Positions 34,197 through 44,167 are shown, counted from the stretch's first letter. The stretch: DNA of 64,000 nucleotides from Lysobacterales bacterium 66-474 (GCA_001899805.1 MKWP01000016.1:124001-188000), one strand, 5' to 3'. Made by a program: numbers and translations. Notes: a model not told the origin generated them from the letters alone.

Positions 34197-36869
34197 ATGG
34201 ATACTCCATCCCGCAAACCCGCGCCCAACGCCGATTCCACCGTTCGCCTCGCCGATTACCGCCCGCCCGCCTGGCGTGTCACGCGGGTCGAGCTCGCGTT
34301 CGACCTCGGCATCGACGAAAGTCTGGTTCGTTCGAAGCTCACCCTCGCGCGCGATCGCGACGAACCGCTCCGGCTCGATGGCGAAGGCGTGGAACTGGTC
34401 GAGGCGCGCCTGGACGGACGCAAGCTCGAGAGCCGGGACTTCGCGCTCGACGTGCAAGGCCTCACGCTTCCCGGCGCGCGCGACGGCGGCGTGCTGGAAC
34501 TGGATGTCCGCATCCATCCGGCGCAAAACAGCCAATTGTCCGGGCTGTATCTCTCCGGTTCGCGCGAGCACGGATTTCTCCTGACGCAATGCGAGGCGCA
34601 GGGCTTTCGCCGGATCACGTTCTTTCCCGATCGTCCCGACGTGCTGACGCGTTACGACGTCACGCTGACCGCCGACAAGGCGCGCTTTCCGGTGCTGCTG
34701 GCTGGCGGCGAGGAAGTCGAATCGGGCGAACTGCCGGACGGCCGCCATTTCGCGCGTTTCGTCGATCCGCACCCGAAGCCGAGTTACCTGTTCGCGCTGG
34801 TCGCGGGAAACCTCGAAAGGATCGAACAGCCGTACCGCACCGCCGATGGCCGCGACGTGAGCTTGCGCCTGTGGGCCGAGGCCGATGCGATCGACCGCTG
34901 CCACTACGCGATGGGCGCGCTGCAGCGCGCGATGCGTTGGGACGAGCGCGCCTACGGCCGCAACTACGACCTGCCGGTGTTCAACGTGGTCGCGACCCAC
35001 GACTTCAACATGGGCGCAATGGAGAACAAGGGCCTCAACATCTTCAACAGCAAATACCTGCTCGCGGACCCGGACACCACCACCGACGACGAGTACCGCC
35101 ACATCGAAGCGGTGATCGGCCACGAATATTTCCACAACTGGAGCGGCAACCGCGTCACCTGCCGCGACTGGTTCCAGTTGTCGTTGAAGGAAGGCTTCAC
35201 GGTGTTCCGCGAACACTCGTTCTGCGAAGCGATGCACTCGGCGGCACTGAAGCGCATCGAGGACGTGTCGTTGCTGCGCCGTGTGCAGTTTCCGGAGGAC
35301 GCCGGTCCGCTCGCGCATCCGGTGCGCCCGGCCGAGTACCAGGCGATCGACAACTTCTACACCGCGACGGTGTACGAGAAGGGCGCGGAGCTGATCCGCA
35401 TGCTCGCGGGGCGGCTGGGTGCGGAAGGCTTCCGGCGCGGCACCGACCTGTATTTCTCGCGCTTCGACGGCGAGGCCGTCACCATCGACGACCTGCTCCG
35501 GGCATTGGGCGAAGCCAACGGCGTGGACCTTTCGGCGTATCTTGCGTGGTACGCACAGGCCGGCACGCCCGAGGTCCGGACGCGCGGCGAATACGACGCG
35601 GCCTCGCAACGCTACACGCTTGCGCTTGCACAGCACACGCCCGCGACGCCCGGCCAGCCGCGCAAACAGCCGGTGCCGATCCCGCTCAACGTTGCGTTGT
35701 TCGCGGATGACGGCGCGCCAATCGCGCTGCAACTCGAAGGCGACACTCAGGCCGCCTCGAACGAACGCGTGCTGGAACTCAACCAGTCCGAACAGCGATT
35801 CGTGTTCACCCACGTGCCCTCGGCACCGACGCCATCGCTGCTGCGCGGATTCTCCGCACCGGTGCAGATCGCCTTCGACTACACGCCGGCGCAACTCGCG
35901 TTGCTGCTGCAACACGAGACCGAGGGTTTCGACCGCTGGAATGCCGCGCAACAGCTCGCCACGCGCGCGTTCGACGAACAATTCGCCGGCCGCGGCGAAC
36001 ACGCCGCCAGCGACGCCTGGCTGGACGCGCTGGCGCGTTTGTTCGGGGCACGCGCGGCCCTTGATCCGGCGCTGCTGGCCGACCTGTTGACGCCCCCTTC
36101 GGCGCTCGAACTCGGCGCACACCACGCGCCCTTCGATCCCGACGCGGTGCAGAAGGCGCGCGAATCCATGGAAAGTACGCTGGCCCGACGCCTCGGCGGC
36201 GCACTGGCGACGGCGTATCGCGAATTGCACGCCGGCGAGTCCGGCGACCTCGGTGCGCCTGCTGCGGCAAGTCGCCGACTGAAAGGCCGCGTGCTTGCGT
36301 TGCTGATGCGCGCCGCCCCCGCGACGGGCACCGGACTCGCGCTCGCGCAATTCGAAAGCGCCATGGGCATGACCGATCGCCTGGCCGCGCTGGCCGCGCT
36401 GGTCCGCAACAACGCGCCGCAAGCCGCCGGCGCGCTGCGCCTGTACCGCGAACGCTTCGACGGCGATGCGCTGACCCTGGACAAATGGTTTTCGTTGCAG
36501 GCCGCGCAGCCCGAACACGCGACGCTGGAACGGGTGCAGGCGCTGGAAACCGACCCGGCTTTCACGCTGGCCAATCCCAACCGCGTCCATTCGCTGCTGG
36601 GCGCATTCGCGCGTTCCAATCCGGTCGCATTCCATCGTCCCGACGGCGCGGGCCACCGCTGGTTCGCCGACAAGCTCGTCGAAATCGACAGACGCAACCC
36701 GCAGTTGTCGGCGCGGCTCACCAAGGCCTTCGAGGATTGGCCGCGACTCGAGCCGCAACGTCGCGCATCCGCCGAATCCGTCTTGCGCGGCCTGCTGGCA
36801 CGCACCGGTCGGTCACCCGATCTCACCGAGGTCCTGACCCGGATGCTGGACGCGGACACCGCAACCTGA
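34197..36869 (+). CDS. pepN: Aminopeptidase N
   Basis: An 890-residue M1 metallopeptidase that removes N-terminal residues from peptides in the cytoplasm. The substrate N-terminus motif NMGAMENKGLNIFN and the zinc site VIGHEYFHNWSGNRVTC (HExxH followed by a distant Glu in LKEGFTVFREH) are intact. The N-terminal saddle domain and the helical C-terminal domain are both present at normal length. The ATG at 34197 lies 76 bp from the divergent dehydratase start. No upstream ribosome binding site is visible, consistent with leaderless translation. Confidence 0.96.
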   Translation: MDTPSRKPAPNADSTVRLADYRPPAWRVTRVELAFDLGIDESLVRSKLTLARDRDEPLRLDGEGVELVEARLDGRKLESRDFALDVQGLTLPGARDGGVLELDVRIHPAQNSQLSGLYLSGSREHGFLLTQCEAQGFRRITFFPDRPDVLTRYDVTLTADKARFPVLLAGGEEVESGELPDGRHFARFVDPHPKPSYLFALVAGNLERIEQPYRTADGRDVSLRLWAEADAIDRCHYAMGALQRAMRWDERAYGRNYDLPVFNVVATHDFNMGAMENKGLNIFNSKYLLADPDTTTDDEYRHIEAVIGHEYFHNWSGNRVTCRDWFQLSLKEGFTVFREHSFCEAMHSAALKRIEDVSLLRRVQFPEDAGPLAHPVRPAEYQAIDNFYTATVYEKGAELIRMLAGRLGAEGFRRGTDLYFSRFDGEAVTIDDLLRALGEANGVDLSAYLAWYAQAGTPEVRTRGEYDAASQRYTLALAQHTPATPGQPRKQPVPIPLNVALFADDGAPIALQLEGDTQAASNERVLELNQSEQRFVFTHVPSAPTPSLLRGFSAPVQIAFDYTPAQLALLLQHETEGFDRWNAAQQLATRAFDEQFAGRGEHAASDAWLDALARLFGARAALDPALLADLLTPPSALELGAHHAPFDPDAVQKARESMESTLARRLGGALATAYRELHAGESGDLGAPAAASRRLKGRVLALLMRAAPATGTGLALAQFESAMGMTDRLAALAALVRNNAPQAAGALRLYRERFDGDALTLDKWFSLQAAQPEHATLERVQALETDPAFTLANPNRVHSLLGAFARSNPVAFHRPDGAGHRWFADKLVEIDRRNPQLSARLTKAFEDWPRLEPQRRASAESVLRGLLARTGRSPDLTEVLTRMLDADTAT

Positions 36870-36950
36870 ATGCGCGGCATGAACAGCCGCCGCCCGCGGC
36901 CAAAAGGTGTACCATCGGGTACAGGATTCCTCGCGGCCCGGAGGTGCGCG

Positions 36951-37799
36951 ATGACACATCCCGATCGATCCATGACCTGGAGCCGTCTGGCGCGCGGCGT
37001 GGTACTCGGCGCCGGCGTCCTGTGTCTCGCCGGCTGCGCGACCGGCTACAACTTCGTGCAGCCAAACATGGCCGGCAGCGGAAGCTACTACACCGGCGAC
37101 GGCCCCTATACCGGACAAGGGTATTACGACGATTACGCCACCGGCCCGTACTATCCGGGCACCAGCGGCTGGGGCTATTACAACGGCACCTACCCGTACC
37201 CGTTCGGGTGGTATGGCGGGTACGGTTACGGGCCTTCGCTGGGCTTCAATCTGGGTTTCTCCAACGTGTGGGGTTTCCCGGGCTACTGGGGTCCGTGGTA
37301 TTCCACGGGTTGCTACGGCGGGTATGGCTGCGGCTGGCGGCATCATCACCACCATCGAACCCCGCACGGCAATACGGGTGAGCCGCAACCCTGGCTGAAA
37401 CCCGACCATCCGCCGGTACCACCCCGGATCGCCCACGATTCCGGAGCGGCGCCACCGGCCGCGCTGCCCACCCGCCCCATGGTCAGGCGCCCGGTCGAGG
37501 GATTCGCGAATCGCCGCCCCCTCGGGGTCGAAGCCGCGGTGCCCGGTGATTTTGTCCGCGCACCGATCCGCCGGCCCGTCGAGGCAGGCCTCGGCCGCAT
37601 GCCGATGCGTCCCGCCTACATGCCGCGCGTCCCCGAGGAATCCGCGTTCGCCAACCGCCGGGAAGTCCCGGCGATGATTGCGCCGCGCGCGCCGCAGCCG
37701 GTCGCGCGGCCGGTATTCCGGTCGCAGCCGCCACCCCCCGCGCCGGTGGTGTCACCACCACCCCGCAACGAGCGTACGCCACAGACCAGGATCCGGTGA
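36951..37799 (+). CDS. Gly/Tyr-rich lipoprotein with a proline-rich tail
   Basis: A 282-residue predicted lipoprotein. The signal ends with the lipobox LAGC (VLGAGVLCLAGCATG). The mature N-terminal part is rich in Gly, Tyr and Trp (GSYYTGDGPYTGQGYYDDYA, FGWYGGYGYGPS). A CGWRHHHHH stretch of five His follows, then a Pro/Arg-rich region with repeats like RPVEGFANRRPLG and RPVEAGLGRMPM. No enzyme motif is seen. Gly/Tyr-rich segments of this kind occur in surface-exposed disordered proteins, and the His run could bind metal; both points are inference. The start is well set by GGAGGT five bases upstream. A bidirectional terminator follows. Confidence 0.8.
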   Translation: MTHPDRSMTWSRLARGVVLGAGVLCLAGCATGYNFVQPNMAGSGSYYTGDGPYTGQGYYDDYATGPYYPGTSGWGYYNGTYPYPFGWYGGYGYGPSLGFNLGFSNVWGFPGYWGPWYSTGCYGGYGCGWRHHHHHRTPHGNTGEPQPWLKPDHPPVPPRIAHDSGAAPPAALPTRPMVRRPVEGFANRRPLGVEAAVPGDFVRAPIRRPVEAGLGRMPMRPAYMPRVPEESAFANRREVPAMIAPRAPQPVARPVFRSQPPPPAPVVSPPPRNERTPQTRIR

Positions 37800-37852
37800 G
37801 GCGGAACACGCGGCTGCACGCCTCGTTCCCATGAACCCCGTTCCAATGAAAA

Positions 37853-37887
37853 CGGGGAGCGCCGGATGCCCGGACGCTCCCCGCTTT
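37853..37887. terminator. Bidirectional terminator
   Basis: Inverted arms CGGGGAGCG (37853-37861) and CGCTCCCCG (37875-37883) with an inner CCGG-ATGC-CCGG pairing. T runs occur on both sides (GCTTTT on the plus strand, GTTTTC on the minus strand). It lies between the convergent lipoprotein and small unknown genes. Confidence 0.85.
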
Positions 37888-37917
37888 TCCCCGCAGGGTC
37901 GAAACGGCCTGGCCGTC

Positions 37918-38118
37918 TCAGTGCTGGATGCCGGCGATGACCGTATCCAGTTCGTGCAGCTGCAGCTCGACCGGCTTGGCCGCGTGGACCGACGCACCGG
38001 CGCGTGGCGCCTCGCGGATTTCCTGGGTCTGCATCTCGAGTTCGCCCATGTGGACGAGGGCGTCGTGACGGCGGTACACCTCGGCCCACTCTTCATTGGT
38101 CATGTCGACGAAGTTCAT
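37918..38118 (-). CDS. Small protein of unknown function
   Basis: A 66-residue acidic protein starting MNFVDMTNEEWAEVYRRHDAL and ending HELDTVIAGIQH. AGGAG lies eight bases before ATG 38118, and the convergent terminator lies just past the stop, so it is probably a real gene. The sequence looks helical and soluble, with no signal peptide or membrane segment. No family recognised. Confidence 0.6.
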   Translation of the reverse strand: MNFVDMTNEEWAEVYRRHDALVHMGELEMQTQEIREAPRAGASVHAAKPVELQLHELDTVIAGIQH

Positions 38119-38638
38119 CACACCCACTCCTCTGTTTTTGTGCGGCAACGCGCTTCTCAAAACTGAATGCTTCAAGTGGCGTTCATCCGTTGCCGCTGAT
38201 ACTCTTCGCCGAAGGGGCTGCTGCAACCTGTTTCGCCGCTTCGGCACCCGATGATTTTTCGTAATCTGGCGCCCGGAACCCGGTTACTCTGGATTCCCCC
38301 TGTTCCTGATGACCGCCGGGCGCCAGTTCCTTTTCGCACCAGTCCGTGGTGCTTCCCGCCGATGCAAGACCAGCTCCTGACTGCCGGTCCCGTGCCGTTT
38401 GCGGCTGCATCGGCGGGAGCGCAAAGTGTCGGTGCACGGCGCGTGCCAAACCATCGGGAATCGCACCCGGAATTTGCAAGAGAATGTGACGTTGACGGGT
38501 CAGCGGCGGATTACGTGCGCCACGCACATCCGCCGAAACCATTCGCAACGATTCGCGTCGGGATTGCAAACGGGAATTCACATTTGCAACGCGCACCGGC
38601 GATGATTCCACGTTGCATTTGGATACAACTGACACGCC
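38119..38638. other. Intergenic stretch without a supported gene
   Basis: About 520 bp between the small gene and the flavoprotein remnant. Open frames exist on both strands but lack ribosome binding sites and show no recognisable domain. A minus-strand frame ending AAAPSAKSISGNG has no supportable start. No tRNA, hairpin or repeat of note was found. It probably contains the promoter of the small gene at its left end. Confidence 0.5.
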
Positions 38639-38827
38639 ATGACCAGTTATGACGTCATTGTTGTCGGCGGTGGGCGAGGCAACGCGCTTGCGCTCTGCCG
38701 GGGGCAGATCGCGCGTTGTCGAGCGCTCGAGGCAGGAAGCCGAGGGCGGGGTCACCTGGCGAGAACAGGATGTTCGAGACTGGTGACTGCGCGTGGCCGC
38801 CGCGCCGTGCGTCCGTCAGGCAAGTGA
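38639..38827 (+). pseudogene. 5' remnant of a flavoprotein gene
   Basis: A short open frame opens with [19 protein letters not shown], a typical FAD/NAD-binding first strand and glycine loop, then loses all similarity within about 10 residues. A shift of frame downstream gives [12 protein letters not shown], which would be the second strand ending in the ribose-binding Glu. This looks like a decayed N-terminus of an FAD-dependent dehydrogenase. The GRGNA motif is closer to TcuA-like (tricarballylate) dehydrogenases than to MnmG, although the first 12 residues nearly match MnmG encoded directly after. A duplicated mnmG start is the alternative, but the shared codons differ strongly. Confidence 0.5.
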
Positions 38828-38832
38828 TCAAG

Positions 38833-40707
38833 ATGAATTCGTACGACGTCATCGTAGTAGGCGGCGGCCACGCAGGCACCGAAGCAGCCCTTGCCTCCGC
38901 ACGTTGCGGTGCGCGCACCTTGCTGCTCACCCACAACATCGAAACCATCGGCCAGATGAGTTGCAATCCCGCGATCGGCGGGATCGGCAAGGGGCATCTC
39001 GTCAAGGAAATCGATGCGCTGGGCGGCGCGATGGCGCACGCAGCCGATCTCGCCGGCATCCAGTGGCGCACCTTGAATGCATCGAAAGGTCCGGCGGTGC
39101 GCGCGACGCGCTGCCAGGCCGACCGCGTGCTGTACAAGGCCGCGATCCGCCGCATCGTCGAGCAGCAACCGAACCTGGAAATCTTCCAGCAAGCCGTCGA
39201 CGATCTGGTGATCGAAAGCGGTCGCGTCGTCGGCGTCGTGACGCAGATGGGGTTGACGCTGCGTGCGCCGCGCGTGGTGTTGACGGTCGGCACGTTCCTC
39301 GCCGGCAAGATCCACATCGGTCTGGAAAACCACGCGGGCGGTCGCGCCGGCGATCCTCCCGCGACCACGCTGGCGAAGCGCCTGCGCGAACTGCCGCTGG
39401 GCGCCGATCGACTGAAGACCGGCACGCCGCCGCGCATCGACGCGCGCACGCTGGATTACTCGGTGTTCGAGGCACAACCGGGCGACGATCCGTTGCCGGT
39501 GTTTTCCTACCTCGGTTCGCGCGAAGAACACCCGCGCCAGGTGCCGTGCTGGATCACGCACACCAGCGAACGCACCCACGAAATCATCCGCGCCGGACTC
39601 GATCGTTCGCCGCTCTACACCGGCAAGATCGAAGGCACGGGGCCGCGCTACTGCCCGTCGATCGAAGACAAGGTGGTGCGTTTCGCCGACAAGGCTTCGC
39701 ACCAGGTCTTCATCGAACCGGAAGGGCTGGACGCGATCGAGATTTATCCGAACGGCATTTCGACATCCTTGCCGTTCGACGTGCAGGTGGAATTGGTGCA
39801 TTCCATCCTCGGGTTCGAACGCGCGCACATCACGCGTGCCGGCTACGCCATCGAATACGACTATTTCGATCCACGCGGTTTGCAACCGTGGCTGGAAACC
39901 AAGGCCATCGCCGGTTTGTATTTCGCCGGCCAGATCAACGGCACCACGGGTTACGAGGAAGCGGCCGCACAGGGCCTGATCGCCGGACTCAATGCTGCGC
40001 GCGCAACCCGCGACGAACACCCATGGTGGCCGCGCCGCGACGAGGCCTACACCGGCGTGTTGATCGACGACCTCACCACCAACGGCACCATCGAGCCGTA
40101 CCGGATGTTCACTTCGCGCGCGGAATACCGTTTGCACCTGCGCGAGGACAACGCCGACCTGCGCCTCACCGAAAAGGGTTTCGAGCTGGGCGTCGTGCCG
40201 CTGCAACGCTTCGATGCGATGCGCGCGAAGCGCGATGCCGTGGAACGTGAAACCGCGCGGTTGAAGTCCATTTGGGCAACCCCAGCGAACGCGTTCGGCA
40301 TCGCATTGCAATCGCAACGCGGCATCACGCTTGCGCGCGAGACCAATTCGCTGGACCTGTTGCGCCGGCCGGAACTCGACTATGCGGCGCTGACGGCCAC
40401 GGCCGGATTCGGTCCCCCGGTAGACCGCGAAGACGTCGCTGCGCAGGTCGAAGTGCAAACGAAGTACGCGGGCTACCTCGATCGCCAGCGCGACGAGATC
40501 GAACGCCAGCAACGCCACGAATCCACGCCGATTCCGGACGACTTCGACTACGACCGCGTGCGCGGACTGTCGGCAGAAGTATCGGCGAAATTGAAACGCG
40601 TGCGACCGGCCACGCTGGGCCAGGCGCGACGGATCGGCGGCGTCACGCCGGCAGCGATTTCGCTGTTGCTGGTGCACTTGAAGCGCGCAGGGAACCGCGC
40701 GGCGTGA
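38833..40707 (+). CDS. mnmG: tRNA uridine-5-carboxymethylaminomethyl modification enzyme MnmG
   Basis: A 624-residue FAD protein that, with MnmE, modifies the wobble uridine of several tRNAs. The N-terminal FAD loop is [20 protein letters not shown]. The family signature [21 protein letters not shown] is intact (shown here across the conserved block), followed by [36 protein letters not shown] and [20 protein letters not shown]. The start at ATG 38833 aligns with the family; the frame is open upstream but without a signal. No strong ribosome binding site is seen. Length normal. Confidence 0.96.
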   Translation: MNSYDVIVVGGGHAGTEAALASARCGARTLLLTHNIETIGQMSCNPAIGGIGKGHLVKEIDALGGAMAHAADLAGIQWRTLNASKGPAVRATRCQADRVLYKAAIRRIVEQQPNLEIFQQAVDDLVIESGRVVGVVTQMGLTLRAPRVVLTVGTFLAGKIHIGLENHAGGRAGDPPATTLAKRLRELPLGADRLKTGTPPRIDARTLDYSVFEAQPGDDPLPVFSYLGSREEHPRQVPCWITHTSERTHEIIRAGLDRSPLYTGKIEGTGPRYCPSIEDKVVRFADKASHQVFIEPEGLDAIEIYPNGISTSLPFDVQVELVHSILGFERAHITRAGYAIEYDYFDPRGLQPWLETKAIAGLYFAGQINGTTGYEEAAAQGLIAGLNAARATRDEHPWWPRRDEAYTGVLIDDLTTNGTIEPYRMFTSRAEYRLHLREDNADLRLTEKGFELGVVPLQRFDAMRAKRDAVERETARLKSIWATPANAFGIALQSQRGITLARETNSLDLLRRPELDYAALTATAGFGPPVDREDVAAQVEVQTKYAGYLDRQRDEIERQQRHESTPIPDDFDYDRVRGLSAEVSAKLKRVRPATLGQARRIGGVTPAAISLLLVHLKRAGNRAA

Positions 40708-40909
40708 ACCGCAACAACAGGTCCGCGGTAAGCAAGCATCCCTGCAGCACCTTCCGGCCGCACTTCCCTGTGCGGGCGCTCGCCGAAGCGTGATGCCACC
40801 GGCATCTCGCGAAAACTCCGGCTCGCCCATACGCGGGCGGATGGAATAAAACAAACGTCCGTATTAGGCTTGGCGCGTCCGCCGTCAGGCGATCAGGAGA
40901 TCCCAGGCC

Positions 40910-42982
40910 ATGCTTCGTCCCCGCCATCTTGCCTGCGCCGTGGCGCTGGCGCTTGCCAGTTCCGTCAGCTTCGCGCAATCCGCGCCGCCTGCCGTGCAGC
41001 CGTCCGCGCACGCGGGTTTGTTCGACAACGTCGTGGTATTCGGCGACAGCCTGAGCGATGACGGCAATCTGTCGCTGGCGTTGCAATTGCCCCAGATCGT
41101 GCGCTTCACCACCAATCCCGGTCAAACCGGCATCGAGGACGTCGCCAGCTATTTCGGGATTGGCATGACACCCGCACTGGCGGGGGGCTCCAACTTCGCT
41201 TTCGGCGGCGCCGGCATCCTCAACAATTCGCCGGGCACGCCTTCGGTCGTTCCGACCCTGCCGACGCAGCTTGGCATGTATCTGCAGGCCACCGGCAACA
41301 GGGCCGATCCCAACACGTTGTACTCCGTCTGGGGCGGGGCCAATGATGTGTTCTATGTCGCCACGTCCGCCGCGGCCGGCGCCACCGCGCAACAGTTGAT
41401 CCAGCAAACCATCGCGGCGCAAGTCCAGCAGGCCATCGCCAACAACGTGATCCCCAACGATCCGACCGCGATTGCCGCGTTCACCGCGCAGATCACGCCG
41501 ATCGTGACCCAGCAGGTGGTGGCACAGGTCACGGCTGCCGCGGGCGTTTCATCGTTGATGGACCAGGCGCAGGTGACCGCGACGCTGCAGCAGGCGGCAG
41601 CCACCGAACTCGGCATGGTCAAGCAGCTCGGCGATGCCGGCGCGCGCTACGTGATGGTGTCCAACCTGCCCAACATCGGGTTGACGCCATCGGGGCTTGC
41701 ACAGGGACCCGCGGCGGCGGCCCAGCTCACCGGCCTGTCGATCATCTACAACAACGCGCTGAACGCGGGACTGGCCAACGCCGGCGTCAACATCATCCCG
41801 GTGAATACCTTCGCGGTGCTCAACGAAATCGTGGCCGATCCGTCGCGCTACGGATTCACCAACGTTACCCAGCCGGCTTGCACCGGCAGTTCGTTCGGGT
41901 GCTTGCCGGCCGGTACCCCGGGAGCGCAAAGCACCTATCAGCCCGGCACCGAGAGTACTTACCTGTTCGCCGACGGCGTGCATCCGACTGCCGCCGCGCA
42001 TGCGATGCTGGCGCAATACGCGGAATCGATCATCATGGCGCCGGGCGAGATGTCGCTGCTGGGCGAAGCGCCGCTGCAGATCAACCACAGCCTCAACCGT
42101 TCGGTGCTCGACCAGGCCATCACCAGCCTCGCCATCCCGCCCGGCAACGGCCTGCGCCTGTGGGCGAACTACAACTACTCGCGCCAGCGGCTGGACGCAC
42201 AGGTGAATTCGCCCAAGAGCAGCAACGACGTGAATACCCTCAGCGTCGGTGCAGACATCCGTCCGTCCGACGCGATGACCGCGGGCCTCGCCTTTACGGC
42301 CGGCCAGCAGAAGGACAACTTCGCGGGCAACGCGGGCGGCTTCAAGCTGCAGGATCTGCTGGCGACGGGCTACGTGATGTGGGGCTGGCAACAGGCGTAC
42401 TTCGGCGCGATCGGCAGCTTCGGCCACCTCGGCTACAGCAACATCCATCGCAACATCCCGATCGGCCCCACCGTGCGTTACGAGGACGGCTCCACTTCAG
42501 GTTCGCAGCTCGCCTTCGCGCTCACCGGCGGCTGGTGGCTGGACTTCGGCAACTGGAAAACCGGCCCGTATGCCGACCTGACCTGGCAGCACATCGAAGT
42601 CAATGCCTACAACGAGAACAACAACGACTCCACCGCGATGACCTTCGGCAAGCAGAAGCGACACTCGATGATCGGGACATTGGGCTGGCAGTTGACCGCC
42701 AACCTGCAGGCGGGCAGCGCGCTGCTGCACCCGTACGCACGCGTCGCGTGGAACCACGACAACGATGCCGACGCGCGCGAGGTCAGCGCCGGGCTGGTTT
42801 CCATGCCCGGCACCTTTGCACTGCCGGGTTTCGCGCCTGACAAGAACTGGGGCAGTGCGGGCGTCGGCCTGGCCGCCGATTTCACGCCGAACTTCTCGGG
42901 CTGGATCGGCTACGACGGCCGCTTCTCGGATTCCACCCAGCGTGTCGACAGCCTGAACATCGGGGCCAGGTTCCGGTTCTGA
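40910..42982 (+). CDS. Autotransporter with a GDSL (SGNH) esterase passenger
   Basis: A 690-residue outer-membrane protein of the EstA type. Signal peptide at residues 1-22 (ACAVALALASSVSFAQ). The passenger esterase has the nucleophile block VVFGDSLSDDGN, block III in VWGGANDVFY and the catalytic Asp-His in FADGVHPTAAAH. The C-terminal 270 residues are a beta-barrel ending NIGARFRF, with terminal Phe. Between GGAND and the later catalytic part, an Ala/Gln/Thr-rich helical stretch (about residues 150-235) is inserted. The enzyme would be displayed on the surface to hydrolyse esters. GGAG precedes the ATG; a bidirectional terminator follows. Confidence 0.93.
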   Translation: MLRPRHLACAVALALASSVSFAQSAPPAVQPSAHAGLFDNVVVFGDSLSDDGNLSLALQLPQIVRFTTNPGQTGIEDVASYFGIGMTPALAGGSNFAFGGAGILNNSPGTPSVVPTLPTQLGMYLQATGNRADPNTLYSVWGGANDVFYVATSAAAGATAQQLIQQTIAAQVQQAIANNVIPNDPTAIAAFTAQITPIVTQQVVAQVTAAAGVSSLMDQAQVTATLQQAAATELGMVKQLGDAGARYVMVSNLPNIGLTPSGLAQGPAAAAQLTGLSIIYNNALNAGLANAGVNIIPVNTFAVLNEIVADPSRYGFTNVTQPACTGSSFGCLPAGTPGAQSTYQPGTESTYLFADGVHPTAAAHAMLAQYAESIIMAPGEMSLLGEAPLQINHSLNRSVLDQAITSLAIPPGNGLRLWANYNYSRQRLDAQVNSPKSSNDVNTLSVGADIRPSDAMTAGLAFTAGQQKDNFAGNAGGFKLQDLLATGYVMWGWQQAYFGAIGSFGHLGYSNIHRNIPIGPTVRYEDGSTSGSQLAFALTGGWWLDFGNWKTGPYADLTWQHIEVNAYNENNNDSTAMTFGKQKRHSMIGTLGWQLTANLQAGSALLHPYARVAWNHDNDADAREVSAGLVSMPGTFALPGFAPDKNWGSAGVGLAADFTPNFSGWIGYDGRFSDSTQRVDSLNIGARFRF

Positions 42983-43003
42983 TCCGATCCGTCGTTGCAA
43001 CGA

Positions 43004-43030
43004 AAAGGCCGCGCGATGCGCGGCCTTTTT
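43004..43030. terminator. Bidirectional terminator
   Basis: Arms AAAGGCCGCGC (43004-43014) and GCGCGGCCTTT (43018-43028) with a GAT loop and a T run after it on the plus strand. The A run on the other side makes it functional on the minus strand too. It lies between the convergent esterase and lipoprotein genes. Confidence 0.92.
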
Positions 43031-43048
43031 CATTCCGGCGAACCGGGT

Positions 43049-43915
43049 TCAGCGCCTGGCGTACTTCTTGTACTGGGCCTCGGCCTCGGCATGCAGTGCC
43101 TTCGCACTCGCGTCGGACAACGTGCCGGTCTTGCCGCCGCTGACCTGCTGCTTCAGCACCAGTACGCCATTGTCGTCCCAGCCGGCACGCTGGGTCGACG
43201 TAGCCGGCGCATCCGGCTTGGGCATCTGCTCTTGCACCACCACCCACGGCAAGTTGTTGCGGTAGGCGTATTCGGTCTTGTTGAAGCCCTTGTCGGTGTT
43301 GTTGACCTGCTCGATGATGAACTCGACGCCAGGGATGTCGCTGAACACCTGCCAGCTGCGCGACTCACCGATCTTGCTGGCGGTGCCGGATTTCACCGTC
43401 ATCGCGCCGGTCTGGCGCTTGGCGCTCTGGAAATCGGACAACATCTTTTCCGCCGGGGTCGGCTCGGCCACCAGCGTCAGGTCGACCCTGGCGGGTTGGC
43501 CACGGGTCAACACCGGTTGCTGCAACTTGGTCGACCAGGTGCGGCCGTTGTCCTGCATGACGGCCTGGACCACGTACAGGTCGTTGGCGTTGATCGCCGA
43601 CGCCGCAAAGGGAATACGGAACTCCTGCGGGAACTTGGGCGGGCTGAAGTCCTGCTTGTTGATCGTGACGCTCGGCTGCTGGGTGACGTCCACCAGCGAC
43701 AGTTCCAACGTGGCCTGCGCCGTCACCGGAATGTCCTGGTTCTGCACGGTCACCGTGCCCGTCACCGCAGTAGCGGCGGGCGCCGGCGTGCCGGCAGGGG
43801 AGGGTGTCGATCCCGCGGACGCGGAAGCGCCGCCGGATTGATCGGACGTTCCGCAGCCCGCCAGCAGCAAGGCGACCACGACAACAGACAACGGCGCTAC
43901 AACAAGCTTTCGCAT
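43049..43915 (-). CDS. Lipoprotein with a YbaY-like domain
   Basis: A 288-residue lipoprotein starting MRKLVVAPLSVVVVALLLAGC, with the lipobox LAGC, then a Ser/Ala/Pro-rich linker. A beta-sandwich domain follows: VTGTVTVQNQDIPVTAQATL, VELSLVDVTQ-like strand order, FRIPFAASAINANDLYVVQA and an RVDLTLVAEPTP end. This is the YbaY/YscW-type lipoprotein domain. The C-terminal 110 residues have no recognised domain. GAGGAA lies seven bases before the ATG. Its cellular role is unknown; it is probably anchored in the outer membrane facing the periplasm. Confidence 0.78.
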   Translation of the reverse strand: MRKLVVAPLSVVVVALLLAGCGTSDQSGGASASAGSTPSPAGTPAPAATAVTGTVTVQNQDIPVTAQATLELSLVDVTQQPSVTINKQDFSPPKFPQEFRIPFAASAINANDLYVVQAVMQDNGRTWSTKLQQPVLTRGQPARVDLTLVAEPTPAEKMLSDFQSAKRQTGAMTVKSGTASKIGESRSWQVFSDIPGVEFIIEQVNNTDKGFNKTEYAYRNNLPWVVVQEQMPKPDAPATSTQRAGWDDNGVLVLKQQVSGGKTGTLSDASAKALHAEAEAQYKKYARR

Positions 43916-44167
43916 GGAGATTCCTCGGATTGAAGCCGGTCCGCGTCGCGTCCGACGCGTTGCAACGGCGAGCCCGGGGGACAACCGCGGGCAAGAGCTC
44001 CCATGTTACTGCGAGCCGCCGCGCGACGAAAGGCGTCGTGCTGGAAGCATTCAGTGCCGAGGAGGTCTTGGCCCGCGTCCCGTGCACCGGAAGGATCGCA
44101 CTTCGGTCGATGACGAGAATCATCTGATTTGACACATTGTTTATCTTTCAAAAGTCTTTCTAATACA

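Noticed and set aside
34014-36758. Minus-strand open frame of 914 codons opposite pepN
   Set aside because: The reverse strand of an intact aminopeptidase gene; composition is that of a shadow frame.
38183-38755. Minus-strand frame of 190 codons before mnmG
   Set aside because: No start signal, no recognisable family, and it crosses the flavoprotein remnant on the other strand.
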